Positions 43,107-52,291 of a stretch of DNA of 64,000 nt are shown here, in pieces (positions within the stretch are counted from its first letter, which is position 1; every line of letters starts with the position of its first letter). The notes under the pieces were generated by a model. The model did no database searches. It saw only the letters and a list, made by a program, of their open reading frames with translations, and had not been told where the DNA came from. Both the position numbers and the translations under genes were made by a program. Source of the stretch: Alteromonas gilva (GTDB taxonomy: Bacteria > Pseudomonadota > Gammaproteobacteria > Enterobacterales > Alteromonadaceae); contig NZ_JAQQXP010000002.1 of the NCBI RefSeq assembly GCF_028595265.1, positions 1 to 64,000 on the forward strand. Reading direction: 5' to 3'.

Positions 43107-46100
43107 TCAACCAACCGCCAATTTAGCTGCTGCTTGCCACATAAAGCTTGGCATGGGTGTTCTTAGTTTCCAGTTAATATTCATAGGCTGAGATCCTTCG
43201 TGCGAGACATAGTCTACTTCGCCGAAGTTTACGAATCCCAGAGTACGGCTATACACGTCATTTGTTTGCTCTCGTACGAAAAGAAACAAGCGTTTCCCGG
43301 TTGCCTTATGTGTTATGTAAGCCTTGCCTCGGCCATATTCTGGCCTTGCGCTATTCTGCGATTGCCAATGGAATATAACGTCATTAATTGCATAATCATG
43401 ATACATAGTAGTAGGTGAAAACTGCTTTTCGTTTTTGTTCAAAGTCACGAACATGAGCTCAATGTTTTTGTCTTGAATAACGAAGACACCTTCTCGCGCC
43501 GGTGGCTGACGTTCAAATGTTGTGGCACCGAATCCAATTAGAATTTGGTCTCTGTTGTATCGAGCGTGAAGTCTCAACGGGACATCTTGTAGGTTTTGCA
43601 TTGCGGGTTGCTGGTGTTTGGTCTGGTTTAGCTGCCAGTCTAAAACATGCATAAGCTCAGTATTGATACCAAGTCGGCTGAGCGCTTTGAAGCTTTGTTC
43701 GATAGAGTCAAACCCGCATACTGGTCCGGCTTTTAGCCAAAAATCATAGTGGCACATCAATTCGTAGCGACCAGATGAACCATCTGTTGCAAAGTTGCTT
43801 AGGCAAAGTTGTTTAAGGAAGCTTAAGTAGGCGTGATCATCACAGGTCAAAATGCGCGTGTATATCGCTCTTTTCACTAACTTATATGTATCTTCGCCTT
43901 TCGTGTTAGGTGCTTTGTGATGGTGAGCATGACTTAGTAATTCAGACCAACAGCCTCGCTTATATAATTCATTAAGATCTAGCTCTGGATATATGTGAAG
44001 GAAATTAGTTAGTGTTAGCGCAAGGCTAGAGTGGTCAGAAAATTGCCGAATCATTGCCACGAGTCTTCTCTGGGTGAGAGTCGCCTGTCGAATATTATTC
44101 AAAATCATCTCTTGAGTTTGCTTCGTCAACTCTATACGACAACCCAGTGGTACGTGTGGAAAGCCTTGTTTAATTTCATCACTAATAGCCCGGTTACTCT
44201 TGCCGGCAAGCGCCCTAAATTTATTGGCGAAGTCATACTCTGGCCTAGCGTTGCCCACGAAATCTAAAACCGTGCAGCATTCTTTGTTATCGGCTAAGCG
44301 CAAGCCGCGTCCTAGTTGCTGTAAAAAAATCGTAAGGCTTTCTGTTGGGCGTAAAAATAATAAGGTGTCTATTTCGGGGATATCGATACCCTCGTTAAAT
44401 ATATCCACTACGCAGAGAACATTGATTTCACCCGAACGAATGGCCTGCTGCTTTCGGTGTCTATCTTGGCTATTTTCGCTAGTTAAAACGTCCGCTTTAA
44501 TTCCTTTTAATAGAAATTGTCGCCCCATGTAATTTGCATGCTCTTTACTCACGCAAAATGCCAACGCTTTCATACTGCTGATGTCAGTAATGATTTCCTG
44601 CATGCTCAGGAGAATTTTGTTAAAACGAGACTGATTACTTGTATAAACGTTAGTGAGTTTAGCAATGTCATAACGGCCACGCTGCCAAGGAATGGCTCGT
44701 AAGTCAGTTTCATCATCAATACCGAAATACTGGAATGGGCAAAGGTGACGACGATTTACCGCTTCGGGTAAGCGAATTTCTGCTGCTATCACACCACCAA
44801 AATCCGCTAAGATATCGCTTCCATCGTGCCGTTCTGGAGTTGCGGTGAGTCCGAGCAGAATAGTTGGCGTGAAATGCGCGAGAATAGAGCGATAGCTGAT
44901 CGCTGCCACGTGATGAACTTCATCAATAACGATATAGTCGTAGTAATCGGAGTCGAGCTGTAATTCAGAGATTCGGTTATTAAGCGTTTGTACAGATGCG
45001 AACAATTGTCGGTAATGGGCGGGCGTTTTATTACCTACCCATAATTCGCCAAAATCCATATTGCGAAGAACGCCGCGATAAGCCGCTCTGGCTTGTATTA
45101 AGATTTCTTCACGGTGAGCAACAAACAGGAGTTTAGCATCAGGCTTTGCTTTTAAGAAATTAGCAAAATCAAAGGCTGATATAAGTGTTTTTCCTGTTCC
45201 CGTAGCGGCTACAACGAGGTTTCGCAAGCGTTGGTGTACCTCACGCTCCACAGTAAGTTGTTCTAATATTTCTTTTTGATGAGGAAAGGGCTTTACTTCA
45301 AAAAAATATGTCGAGTTTGGCTCGTGCACGCCACGCTGTTGACTCAGCGCTTTTCGCAATTTCTCGCTGCTGGTGGGTTTGCCGTCAAAAAGTTCAAAAT
45401 CATTAGAGGCCCAGTATGTTTCAAAAGTGCTTAATGATTTATCTATAATGTGAGGTATTTCTTGGGCGGTGATTTTTAAGTTCCATTCAAGGCCATTAGT
45501 CAGAGCTGAATGAGACAGATTGGAAGATCCGATATAGCCCGTATTGTAGCCTGTATCTCTGAGGAAAAGATAACTCTTGGCATGAAGTCGCTCACGCTCT
45601 GTGTTGTAACTAAGTTTAACTTCGGTGTTCGGCAAACTTGCCAAAAACTCTACGGCCTTCGCATCAGTAGCTCCCATGTAGGAAGTCGTTATGATCTTTA
45701 ACTCTCGGCCGCTTGCAGTGAAGTCCTCAAGCTCTTTTCTGAAAATACGTATCCCTGCCCACTTGATAAACGACACCAGCCAATAAATTTTATCGGCGGA
45801 TAAGATCTCGCGTTTTAATTCGGATTCGAGAGAAAGGCCGGCATTGCTTCCACAAAAAAGCTCACTTTGGGTGAGCCCAGTAAGTGGAAAAATGTCTGCT
45901 ACGTACTTTTTCAGATCAGCGGATACAGGATTATCTAACTCGTATAAGGCCGTTAGGATTCTTCCCTGACTGTTTAATAAATTGTCATCGATGAAGTCAC
46001 TCTCTTGAATCTGGTCTTTAAGCCAAATCAAAAGCCGGTTGGCGAGTTCTATTTGCTGGGATAAGCGGTCTTCGCTAGTGGGAACAGCCTCAATGGCGAA

Positions 46101-46247
46101 TTCAAGAATGTGCGATAAGAAACAAGATAGCCAAATAGATGCTTCACTGCTATCTAGCTCACGCTCGCCAACATAGAACCTATTGCGGTCTAAACGTTTA
46201 TCGATAAGCTCGGTTATAAGTTGTTCGTAAATGCCGACTTGTTGCAT
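43107..46247 (-). CDS. PLD-nuclease/SF2 helicase with C-terminal DUF3427
   Basis: A 1046-residue protein in three parts. Residues ~140-290: phospholipase D-type nuclease with one HxK motif (LHAKSYLF) and a GSSNLSHSAL strand. Residues ~330-720: SF2 helicase with ATGTGKT, IDEVHHV, LTATPERHDG, and the QQLGRGLRL motif VI. The last ~150 residues resemble DUF3427 (YGRGKAYITHKATGKRLFLFVREQ). Such PLD-helicase-DUF3427 proteins are widespread in accessory regions, and defence is suspected. Start is ATG 46247 with AAGGA 5 bases upstream; a longer frame to 46361 is not supported. Divergent to the methyltransferase-HNH gene. Confidence 0.85.
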   Translation of the reverse strand: MQQVGIYEQLITELIDKRLDRNRFYVGERELDSSEASIWLSCFLSHILEFAIEAVPTSEDRLSQQIELANRLLIWLKDQIQESDFIDDNLLNSQGRILTALYELDNPVSADLKKYVADIFPLTGLTQSELFCGSNAGLSLESELKREILSADKIYWLVSFIKWAGIRIFRKELEDFTASGRELKIITTSYMGATDAKAVEFLASLPNTEVKLSYNTERERLHAKSYLFLRDTGYNTGYIGSSNLSHSALTNGLEWNLKITAQEIPHIIDKSLSTFETYWASNDFELFDGKPTSSEKLRKALSQQRGVHEPNSTYFFEVKPFPHQKEILEQLTVEREVHQRLRNLVVAATGTGKTLISAFDFANFLKAKPDAKLLFVAHREEILIQARAAYRGVLRNMDFGELWVGNKTPAHYRQLFASVQTLNNRISELQLDSDYYDYIVIDEVHHVAAISYRSILAHFTPTILLGLTATPERHDGSDILADFGGVIAAEIRLPEAVNRRHLCPFQYFGIDDETDLRAIPWQRGRYDIAKLTNVYTSNQSRFNKILLSMQEIITDISSMKALAFCVSKEHANYMGRQFLLKGIKADVLTSENSQDRHRKQQAIRSGEINVLCVVDIFNEGIDIPEIDTLLFLRPTESLTIFLQQLGRGLRLADNKECCTVLDFVGNARPEYDFANKFRALAGKSNRAISDEIKQGFPHVPLGCRIELTKQTQEMILNNIRQATLTQRRLVAMIRQFSDHSSLALTLTNFLHIYPELDLNELYKRGCWSELLSHAHHHKAPNTKGEDTYKLVKRAIYTRILTCDDHAYLSFLKQLCLSNFATDGSSGRYELMCHYDFWLKAGPVCGFDSIEQSFKALSRLGINTELMHVLDWQLNQTKHQQPAMQNLQDVPLRLHARYNRDQILIGFGATTFERQPPAREGVFVIQDKNIELMFVTLNKNEKQFSPTTMYHDYAINDVIFHWQSQNSARPEYGRGKAYITHKATGKRLFLFVREQTNDVYSRTLGFVNFGEVDYVSHEGSQPMNINWKLRTPMPSFMWQAAAKLAVG

Positions 46248-46407
46248 AAATTCCTTTTTAATTAATAAAAGCGACCACCCGTAAACCACATCGTATCGCG
46301 TTAGCCTCATTGGCTTTTGCATTTTATATGTATTGTTCGTATTGTGGAGTTCGCTTAACAATCTATCTGTTTTAACACCAAATCAACCAGCAAGGAAGCG
46401 GGGTCAC

Positions 46408-48102
46408 TTGTCCGAAAACATACACTACTACTCAAAGCATGCAGAAACGTTGTCGCAACAGTACAACAGCATAGACTTCGAAAAAGTACATCAGGAGTGG
46501 CTCTCTGACATTCCAGAAAAAGGGTTTGCACTGGATGTGGGGGCTGGTTCGGGTCGCGATGCTCGCTTTCTTGCAGCCAAAGGGCTCAGTGTTGTTGCAG
46601 TGGAACCGGCGGATGGGATAAGGGAAAAAGCACAACAATTTACGGTAAGTCAGTCAGTACACTGGCTGAATGATAAATTACCCGAACTGAGCCAGGTATT
46701 CTCTTTACAGATCAAATTCGATCTCATCCTGCTGAGTGCGGTGTGGATGCATATTGCACCCTCTCAAAGAGAACGTTGCATTCGCAAACTTAGCGCGCTG
46801 CTAAAAGCCAACGGCAAAATTGTGATTTCTTTGCGGCACGGGGCGTGCGACGACGAGCGCACCATGTACCCGGTATCCGCCGATGAACTTGCCGACTACG
46901 CCCGAAAATTCGGCCTTTCCTTTAAGTTACTCAGCGAGCAGAAAAATACCGACCAATTGGGGCGGCAAGATGTTTACTGGCAAACCGTAACGCTGACTCT
47001 GCCGGACGATGGTTCGGGGGCGTTTCCGCTGCTGCGCAATATCATCGTTAACGACAGCAAATCCTCTACATACAAAGTCGCTTTACTGCGCACGTTACTG
47101 AGAATTGCCGAGGGGCATCCTGGCGCGGTGGTCGAGCAAACCAGCGAGCACGTGGTGTTACCACTAGGGCTGGTGGCGCTGTACTGGGTTAAATTGTTTA
47201 AGCCCCTCGTTGATCATTTTAAAATTCCGCAAAGCAGTAATACCAACAGAGGGCTTGGCTTTGTGAAAGAGACTGGCTGGAACCAGCTTAGCTCTTTCTC
47301 GGCTAACGATTTTTACATCGGCGCTATGTATATGCGTCCGGAAATTGCCGACGCGGTTTACCGAACATTGAAAGATGCGGCCTCTACCATAAAGGATATG
47401 CCGGTACGTTATACCACCCTGCCGGGCACGACCAGGGGGGTCTTTCATGCTGAAATGCAACGAACCACAAAGCCTGCGGGTAGTGTTGTTATAGATGCTG
47501 ACTTTTTAACTTCTTTCGGTAGGTTTTACGTGCCAACCGCTATCTGGGATTCGCTGACCCGCTTTAGCTTTTGGATAGAACCGTCGCTGGTAAATGAGTG
47601 GGCAGCGTTAATGCAGCGTTATACAACGGGTACGGCGCGCAACATAACCCAAAGCGATTTGTTGCAAGCATTAACGTGGGAAGATCCGCGCAGAACCACA
47701 ACCCGGGTTAGGACCAGAGTTGAACAGCTACTAACACAAGATGCGGTGAGTTGTTGCTGGTCAGGCAAAGCCCTTAAAGCAAACGATTACGCTGTGGATC
47801 ATGCCATGCCATTCTCACGCTGGCCGAATAATGATTTGTGGAATTTGCTTCCTACAAAAACAAAAGTGAACGCCACTAAGTCAGACAAATTACCCAGTTC
47901 ATTCAGGATGGTCAGCAGTAAAGGCATGATTCAGGAATGGTGGAAGCAAGCGTGGGCGGAAAGCGCCGGCGAGTTTTTTATTCAGGCGAATCTTTCGTTG
48001 CCTAACCTGCCTACCAGCAATCGTAGTTTCGATGACGTGTTCGAAGCAATGGTCATGCAACGCGATAGAATTAAGGATTTTCAGCAACTTGAGGAGTGGT
48101 GA
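46408..48102 (+). CDS. Methyltransferase-HNH endonuclease fusion
   Basis: A ~564-residue protein. The N-terminal third is a class I SAM methyltransferase: LDVGAGSGRDARFLA motif I near residue 43, VVAVEPADG motif II and ILLSAVWMHIAP motif IV. The C-terminal half starts with a domain seen with HNH enzymes (STYKVALLRTLLRI) and ends with an HNH-like motif Asp-His-Ala-Met-Pro-Phe and an Asn-Leu-Leu-Pro-x-Lys/Asn-Ala pattern (residues ~458-490). The methyltransferase lacks the amino-methylating NPPY motif, so DNA modification is not assured. TTG 46408 follows AAGGAAGCGGGG; an alternative TTG is at 46333. It stands head-to-head with the PLD-helicase gene. Confidence 0.8.
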   Translation: MSENIHYYSKHAETLSQQYNSIDFEKVHQEWLSDIPEKGFALDVGAGSGRDARFLAAKGLSVVAVEPADGIREKAQQFTVSQSVHWLNDKLPELSQVFSLQIKFDLILLSAVWMHIAPSQRERCIRKLSALLKANGKIVISLRHGACDDERTMYPVSADELADYARKFGLSFKLLSEQKNTDQLGRQDVYWQTVTLTLPDDGSGAFPLLRNIIVNDSKSSTYKVALLRTLLRIAEGHPGAVVEQTSEHVVLPLGLVALYWVKLFKPLVDHFKIPQSSNTNRGLGFVKETGWNQLSSFSANDFYIGAMYMRPEIADAVYRTLKDAASTIKDMPVRYTTLPGTTRGVFHAEMQRTTKPAGSVVIDADFLTSFGRFYVPTAIWDSLTRFSFWIEPSLVNEWAALMQRYTTGTARNITQSDLLQALTWEDPRRTTTRVRTRVEQLLTQDAVSCCWSGKALKANDYAVDHAMPFSRWPNNDLWNLLPTKTKVNATKSDKLPSSFRMVSSKGMIQEWWKQAWAESAGEFFIQANLSLPNLPTSNRSFDDVFEAMVMQRDRIKDFQQLEEW

Positions 48103-48494
48103 GTGTTAAATTCTTTGGATTGTCTTTCCATATATTTAGTGGAGTAGCGGACAAACTCACCTCCCTAAACTTCAACTCATCCTCAACGTTGAGCCAAAAA
48201 ATAAATAGTTTGGTTTGGTGTAACAGTGACTCACATTCCTCTATTCATTATCGATTCAAACCAGGCTATTACTTCTTCCTGTTGCTCGGTCTTTTGCCGT
48301 TTTTAATGCCTCCACTAATACGTTGGTCTTAACACTTTCATATGGTCATTCTTTATAAAAGTAGATCTGCCTTACTGGTTAAGGGGCAAGGCCAAATTGA
48401 TTGTTCATAGTGCAATCGCCAAAATGATTACATTAGTCGTATGTTTAGCCTGCCGTCGTAATCTTATAAGTTGCATTGGATAGATTCGGCAATC
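48103..48494. other. Intergenic region right of the defence genes
   Basis: A 78-codon frame (48096-48332) overlaps the end of the HNH gene and has no recognisable features, so it is not listed. No tRNA, repeat or integrase is seen in these bases. Confidence 0.4.
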
Positions 48495-49136
48495 TTAGGC
48501 GCAAAGTTCAGAAGTTTCGGCTGCGAGGGAGGTAATCTGTTGCCAGTCCTGATTTTTAACAGCTTCTGATGGGACAAGCCACGAGCCTCCTACGCATAAT
48601 ACGTTAGCTAAATTAAGATACGTGGGAGCATTATTAATATTGATACCGCCTGTAGGGCAAAAGAGTAAATCAGGAAAAGGCCCGGCGATTGATGAGAGCA
48701 CTTTAGGGCCTCCAGCCGCCTCTGCCGGGAAAAACTTAAGTACTTTGTAGCCTATATTTCTAGCGCACATTGCTTCAGAAACAGTACTAACACCAGGTAT
48801 CAGTGGCGTGTTTCCCTGCATAGCACCCATTAGCAGCTCATTTGACGAGCCAGGACTGATACAAAATTTAGCACCTGCCATTTCAGCCGCGGCAAATTGG
48901 CGCATATTGGTAACAGTTCCGGCGCCTACAATGGCTTCGGGAAACTCATGGCTTAGGGACTCAATTATCTTTAAAGAATTAGGAGTACGTAAAGTAACTT
49001 CGATAACTTTTACGTTACCTGCTAACAGCGCTTTGGTAATTTCTATCGCATTGTTTATATCATTTTCAACCAAAACGGGGATTACGGGGCCGGACTTTAA
49101 GATGCTTTCGGGTGATATTGAGCAGTTAGTGAACAT
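48495..49136 (-). CDS. eda: KDPG/KHG aldolase (Eda)
   Basis: A 213-residue class I aldolase with the EVTLRT segment (catalytic Glu and Arg), VGAGTV, PGSSNELL and the KFFPAEAAGG stretch that carries the Schiff-base Lys (Lys133 in the E. coli numbering). It splits 2-keto-3-deoxy-6-phosphogluconate to pyruvate and glyceraldehyde-3-phosphate (Entner-Doudoroff and hexuronate routes). No edd or kdgK is beside it. The GntR regulator 143 bp upstream on the same strand probably controls it. Confidence 0.93.
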   Translation of the reverse strand: MFTNCSISPESILKSGPVIPVLVENDINNAIEITKALLAGNVKVIEVTLRTPNSLKIIESLSHEFPEAIVGAGTVTNMRQFAAAEMAGAKFCISPGSSNELLMGAMQGNTPLIPGVSTVSEAMCARNIGYKVLKFFPAEAAGGPKVLSSIAGPFPDLLFCPTGGININNAPTYLNLANVLCVGGSWLVPSEAVKNQDWQQITSLAAETSELCA

Positions 49137-49279
49137 TTTTTGACCTTCTGACAGTGCCTGCTATGCGAGCATAAATTAAGCAATATTGGTAAGGCCAAAA
49201 ATATTTGCATAGCTTATATTCTATGTCAACGGGATTGGTTAAAAGGAATAAATTGCTTAAAAAGGGTGCAATCCTGTTC

Positions 49280-49978
49280 TTATTCTACTTTCAAGACTTC
49301 CATATCATCATCAATCGCTTTAGATATATGTGACTGCATAGCAAGTAGAGCGCGTTTGGGATCTCGCATTTTTAGGGCTTTATAGATGCGAATATGTTCA
49401 TCAACATAGGGATGAACCCCTAAATCCCGGACCTTTTGATGGAAGGTGGTACTTATTGGTGAACGGTTTCGTAATTCCCAAAGCCATTTGACAGTAGCAT
49501 TGAGTGCGCTGTTGTTTGTGGCATCAGCAATCGTGCAATGAAAGAGTTGGTCTGCTTTTTCCTTGTCGGCTTCTGATGTTTCAGGATCACCCATAATTTT
49601 TATGGCGGTTTCCAGCTCCTTCAATTGCTCATCGGAAATCCGGGCTGCGGCCAGAGAAGCAGCCTCACCTTCTATTATTAAACGCGCCTCGAGTATTTCG
49701 AATGGGCCGGGGTCATCATCAATGGCTATTGAATGTCCCGCTTTAATATTAGGAAGCACGTAGATACCTGATCCCGTCCGAATTTCAACCAGGCCTGCAA
49801 TCTCCAAAGCTATCATCGCTTCTCTAATGCTGGGTCTGCTCACTTCAAATTGGGTCGCGAGTTCTCTTTCCGACGGCAATCTTTCTCCTGGTTTTACTTT
49901 GCCGTCCATAATCAAACTTTCAATTTGGTTGGCCACTTCTAAATACAACCTTCTCACTTTTATGGCTTCTACTTTCAT
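49280..49978 (-). CDS. GntR family transcriptional regulator (FadR-type, FCD domain)
   Basis: A 232-residue regulator with an N-terminal winged helix-turn-helix (residues ~12-75, GERLPSERELATQFEVSRPSIREA) and an all-helical FCD ligand-binding domain with its metal-binding pattern. This resembles ExuR/UxuR regulators of hexuronate catabolism, in line with eda downstream; the effector is probably a sugar acid. ATG 49978 is preferred to a longer frame beginning at 50044, whose first 22 residues have no family similarity. Confidence 0.85.
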   Translation of the reverse strand: MKVEAIKVRRLYLEVANQIESLIMDGKVKPGERLPSERELATQFEVSRPSIREAMIALEIAGLVEIRTGSGIYVLPNIKAGHSIAIDDDPGPFEILEARLIIEGEAASLAAARISDEQLKELETAIKIMGDPETSEADKEKADQLFHCTIADATNNSALNATVKWLWELRNRSPISTTFHQKVRDLGVHPYVDEHIRIYKALKMRDPKRALLAMQSHISKAIDDDMEVLKVE

Positions 49979-50228
49979 ATTTGTACTTCTGAATCTATTT
50001 GTAAGCGATACATCCAATATCAGAGATTTTTGTGAACAGGTCAACTAATCAAGCTGTTTGATGGTCAGAGCGGTTCTAATCAATAAACCATAATCTGTAT
50101 CGAACAAAACGCTCATCCACTCACACATGGGAGGGGCAGGTTTGGTAAAGCGGCAACGTCAAAAGGTCCTGACCGCTCCAGACTGAGTAATGCAATGTAA
50201 TGTTTAATTTTTGCTAAAAAACAATCGG

Positions 50229-51140
50229 TTATTTCGACAGGGCATCCCCTTTTTCTAAGATTTTTTCACGCAGCCACTGATGAACAGGGTCACTGTCTAG
50301 TGTGGGGTGCCACATAAGATGCTCAGTGAATGACGGAGCATCAAAAGGCAGCGGATGAATCTGCAGCGGTGCTACAGCCTCACTGAGTTCAGCGAATTTT
50401 CTGGGCACTACTGCCAAACGGTCAGTCCCCCCAATCATTCGGGAAAGAGTGGTAAAGTCGTTAGTGATCACTTCGATACGTCGCTTTAAGTCTTTAACTT
50501 CTACCAACCACTTTTCAATACTTAGCAGACTGACACGGCCAAACCCCACAGAGATATGGCCACACTCACAAAATGTTTCTGGTGTAAGTCCTTCAGTGAT
50601 CAAGCTGTTGTTTTTATCAGCGATGCAAACTAGTTCGTCGCGCGTAAAAAACGCCGTAGAGTAGCCGTCAAACATAAGCTGCTCCGGCGCAATGATCAAA
50701 TCTACGCTGCTTCTGGCTAATGCATCAGACTCAATAGTGAACGGCGTCAAAAACTCAAAACTCAAATTTGGCGCTTCTTTGGATGCGGTTTTTAATACAT
50801 CAGACAAAAACACCTGCAGAATGTAGTCGGAAACGATTATTCGAAAGTGACGACTGTAATTTTTTAAATCCATCTGACGGCGATTGGTGATAGAGCCGCG
50901 GACTATATTTAACATTTCTTTAATCGGTGACTGTAACTCAAGTGCATAAGGTGTCGGCTGCATCTTGCGTCCTATCTGAACTAACAGATCATCTTTGAAA
51001 TAATCCCGAAGTCGAGCCAAAATACTACTTGTGGCAGATTGTGAAAGGTAGAGTTTCTCTGCTGTGCGGGAGATATTTTGCTCTTCCAGCAACACATCCA
51101 ATGCGACCAGTAAATTCAAATCCAGTTGCTCAAAACGCAT
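50229..51140 (-). CDS. LysR-type transcriptional regulator of the aromatic operon
   Basis: A 303-residue LysR protein with the N-terminal helix-turn-helix (residues ~1-62, FEQLDLNLLVALDVLLEEQNISRTAEKLYLSQSA) and a C-terminal periplasmic-binding-type effector domain. It stands head-to-head with the six-gene degradation operon, 167 bp away, with a perfect 19-bp palindrome in the gap, so it should activate the operon when the aromatic inducer binds and repress itself. ATG 51140 with GGAGGGG upstream. Confidence 0.9.
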   Translation of the reverse strand: MRFEQLDLNLLVALDVLLEEQNISRTAEKLYLSQSATSSILARLRDYFKDDLLVQIGRKMQPTPYALELQSPIKEMLNIVRGSITNRRQMDLKNYSRHFRIIVSDYILQVFLSDVLKTASKEAPNLSFEFLTPFTIESDALARSSVDLIIAPEQLMFDGYSTAFFTRDELVCIADKNNSLITEGLTPETFCECGHISVGFGRVSLLSIEKWLVEVKDLKRRIEVITNDFTTLSRMIGGTDRLAVVPRKFAELSEAVAPLQIHPLPFDAPSFTEHLMWHPTLDSDPVHQWLREKILEKGDALSK

Positions 51141-51166
51141 GTTTCCCCTCCGTAAGTGCTAATCAG

Positions 51167-51185
51167 GTATCTATATTATAGATAC
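51167..51185. promoter_or_regulatory. Probable LysR operator between regulator and aromatic operon
   Basis: A perfect 19-bp palindrome (9-bp arms, one centre base) with the T-N11-A core expected of LysR-type binding sites. It lies 26 bp upstream of the LysR ATG and 122 bp before the FAH-family gene. Confidence 0.7.
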
Positions 51186-51307
51186 ATTTTATCAATACAT
51201 TTAATTTTTTGTTTCATCAAGAAGCTTCTACACTGCAAATGTAGAAAATTTGTTAACAGTTTTTGCCAGCACAGAACAAAAGCTGTTTATGTGGGTTAGG
51301 AAAAATA

Positions 51308-52291
51308 ATGAAATTTGCCTCAGAAAAATCATCAACGGCTGATGGCCGGTTGCTACTTGTGTCCCGGGACTTGTCTCAGGCCACGGCAGTAGCTGATATT
51401 GCATCAACGCTGCAGGAAGCGTTAAATCGCTGGGCAGAAATCGAGTCATTGCTGAAAGCCCGCTATGAGGCGTTAAACGAAGGTTTGCTCGACTCCGCTA
51501 AGCCGTTGTCCGCTTTTGAGTTAACGGCGCCACTGCCGCGCAGTTGGCAATGGCTGGATGGCTCTTGTTTTCTTAATCACGGTCATTTAATGCAGCAGGC
51601 TTTTCATCTCGATCCCATCGAAGGCATGGATAAATTACCGCTGGTTTATCAGGGGGCGGGTGACAATTTTAGCGGCCCTAACGATCCGCTGATAATGCCT
51701 GACGAGTCGGTCGGCGCTGATTTTGAAGGCGAGTTTGCTGTGATCCTCGATCATGTGCCAATGGGCGCATCGGTGGCCATGGCTTTTGACGCTATTCGGC
51801 TGGTGGTGTTGTTAAACGATATTAGTTACCGGGCTTTGGCGCCGCGCGAGATGAAAACCGGTTTTGGCTTTGTGCAGGCGAAAGGGGCTACTGCGTTTGC
51901 ACCCATTGCGGTAACGCCGGATGAATTAGGCGATGCCTGGCACAACGGCCGGGTACAGTTACCCGTGCAGATTGACCGCAGCGGGCAGTGGTTTGGTTCG
52001 CCTAGTGGTGCAGAAATGCACTTTGGTTTTCAGGATGTCATTGCGCACGTAACCAAAACCCGCTCATTACATCCTGGCACTGTTGTGGGGTCAGGCACGG
52101 TATCAAATGCAAACCCTGACGTTGGTCAGGCCTGCATAGCGGAGTTGCGCGCTAAAGAAATGATTGAGCACGGGGCGCCACAATCGGCGTTTTTAGGCGC
52201 GGGAGAAACCGTGTCTATGCAGGTATTAGATAACGCAGGTAACAGCGTTTTTGGTGCCATTCGACAAACCGTTAAACTGGAGGGGCAGTAA
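51308..52291 (+). CDS. Fumarylacetoacetate hydrolase (FAH) family protein
   Basis: A 327-residue protein with the FAH-fold C-terminal domain: metal-binding Glu/Asp residues in a DFEGEFAVILDHVPMG stretch, NDISYRALAPREMKTGFGFVQAKG, and a GSGTVSNANPD loop. FAH-family enzymes cut C-C bonds of acylpyruvates at the end of aromatic pathways. ATG 51308 begins the family-like part; the frame reaches 51263. First gene of the operon; its stop TAA shares one base with the next ATG. Confidence 0.9.
   Translation: MKFASEKSSTADGRLLLVSRDLSQATAVADIASTLQEALNRWAEIESLLKARYEALNEGLLDSAKPLSAFELTAPLPRSWQWLDGSCFLNHGHLMQQAFHLDPIEGMDKLPLVYQGAGDNFSGPNDPLIMPDESVGADFEGEFAVILDHVPMGASVAMAFDAIRLVVLLNDISYRALAPREMKTGFGFVQAKGATAFAPIAVTPDELGDAWHNGRVQLPVQIDRSGQWFGSPSGAEMHFGFQDVIAHVTKTRSLHPGTVVGSGTVSNANPDVGQACIAELRAKEMIEHGAPQSAFLGAGETVSMQVLDNAGNSVFGAIRQTVKLEGQ

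Noticed and set aside
46333..46407. N-terminal extension of the methyltransferase-HNH gene
   Set aside because: The added residues do not look like methyltransferase and the TTG at 46408 has a better ribosome binding site.
48096..48332. 78-codon frame overlapping the methyltransferase-HNH gene end
   Set aside because: No ribosome binding site, no recognisable domain and a frame overlapping the real gene; coding is not supported.
49137..49279. Possible GntR operator upstream of eda (TTGGT...ACCAA-like)
   Set aside because: Only half-site-like TTGGT pieces are present, without a clear palindrome, so no operator is claimed.
37161..51000. Search for CRISPR arrays and insertion sequences in the accessory region
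   Set aside because: No regular direct repeats with spacers and no transposase with terminal inverted repeats were seen by eye.
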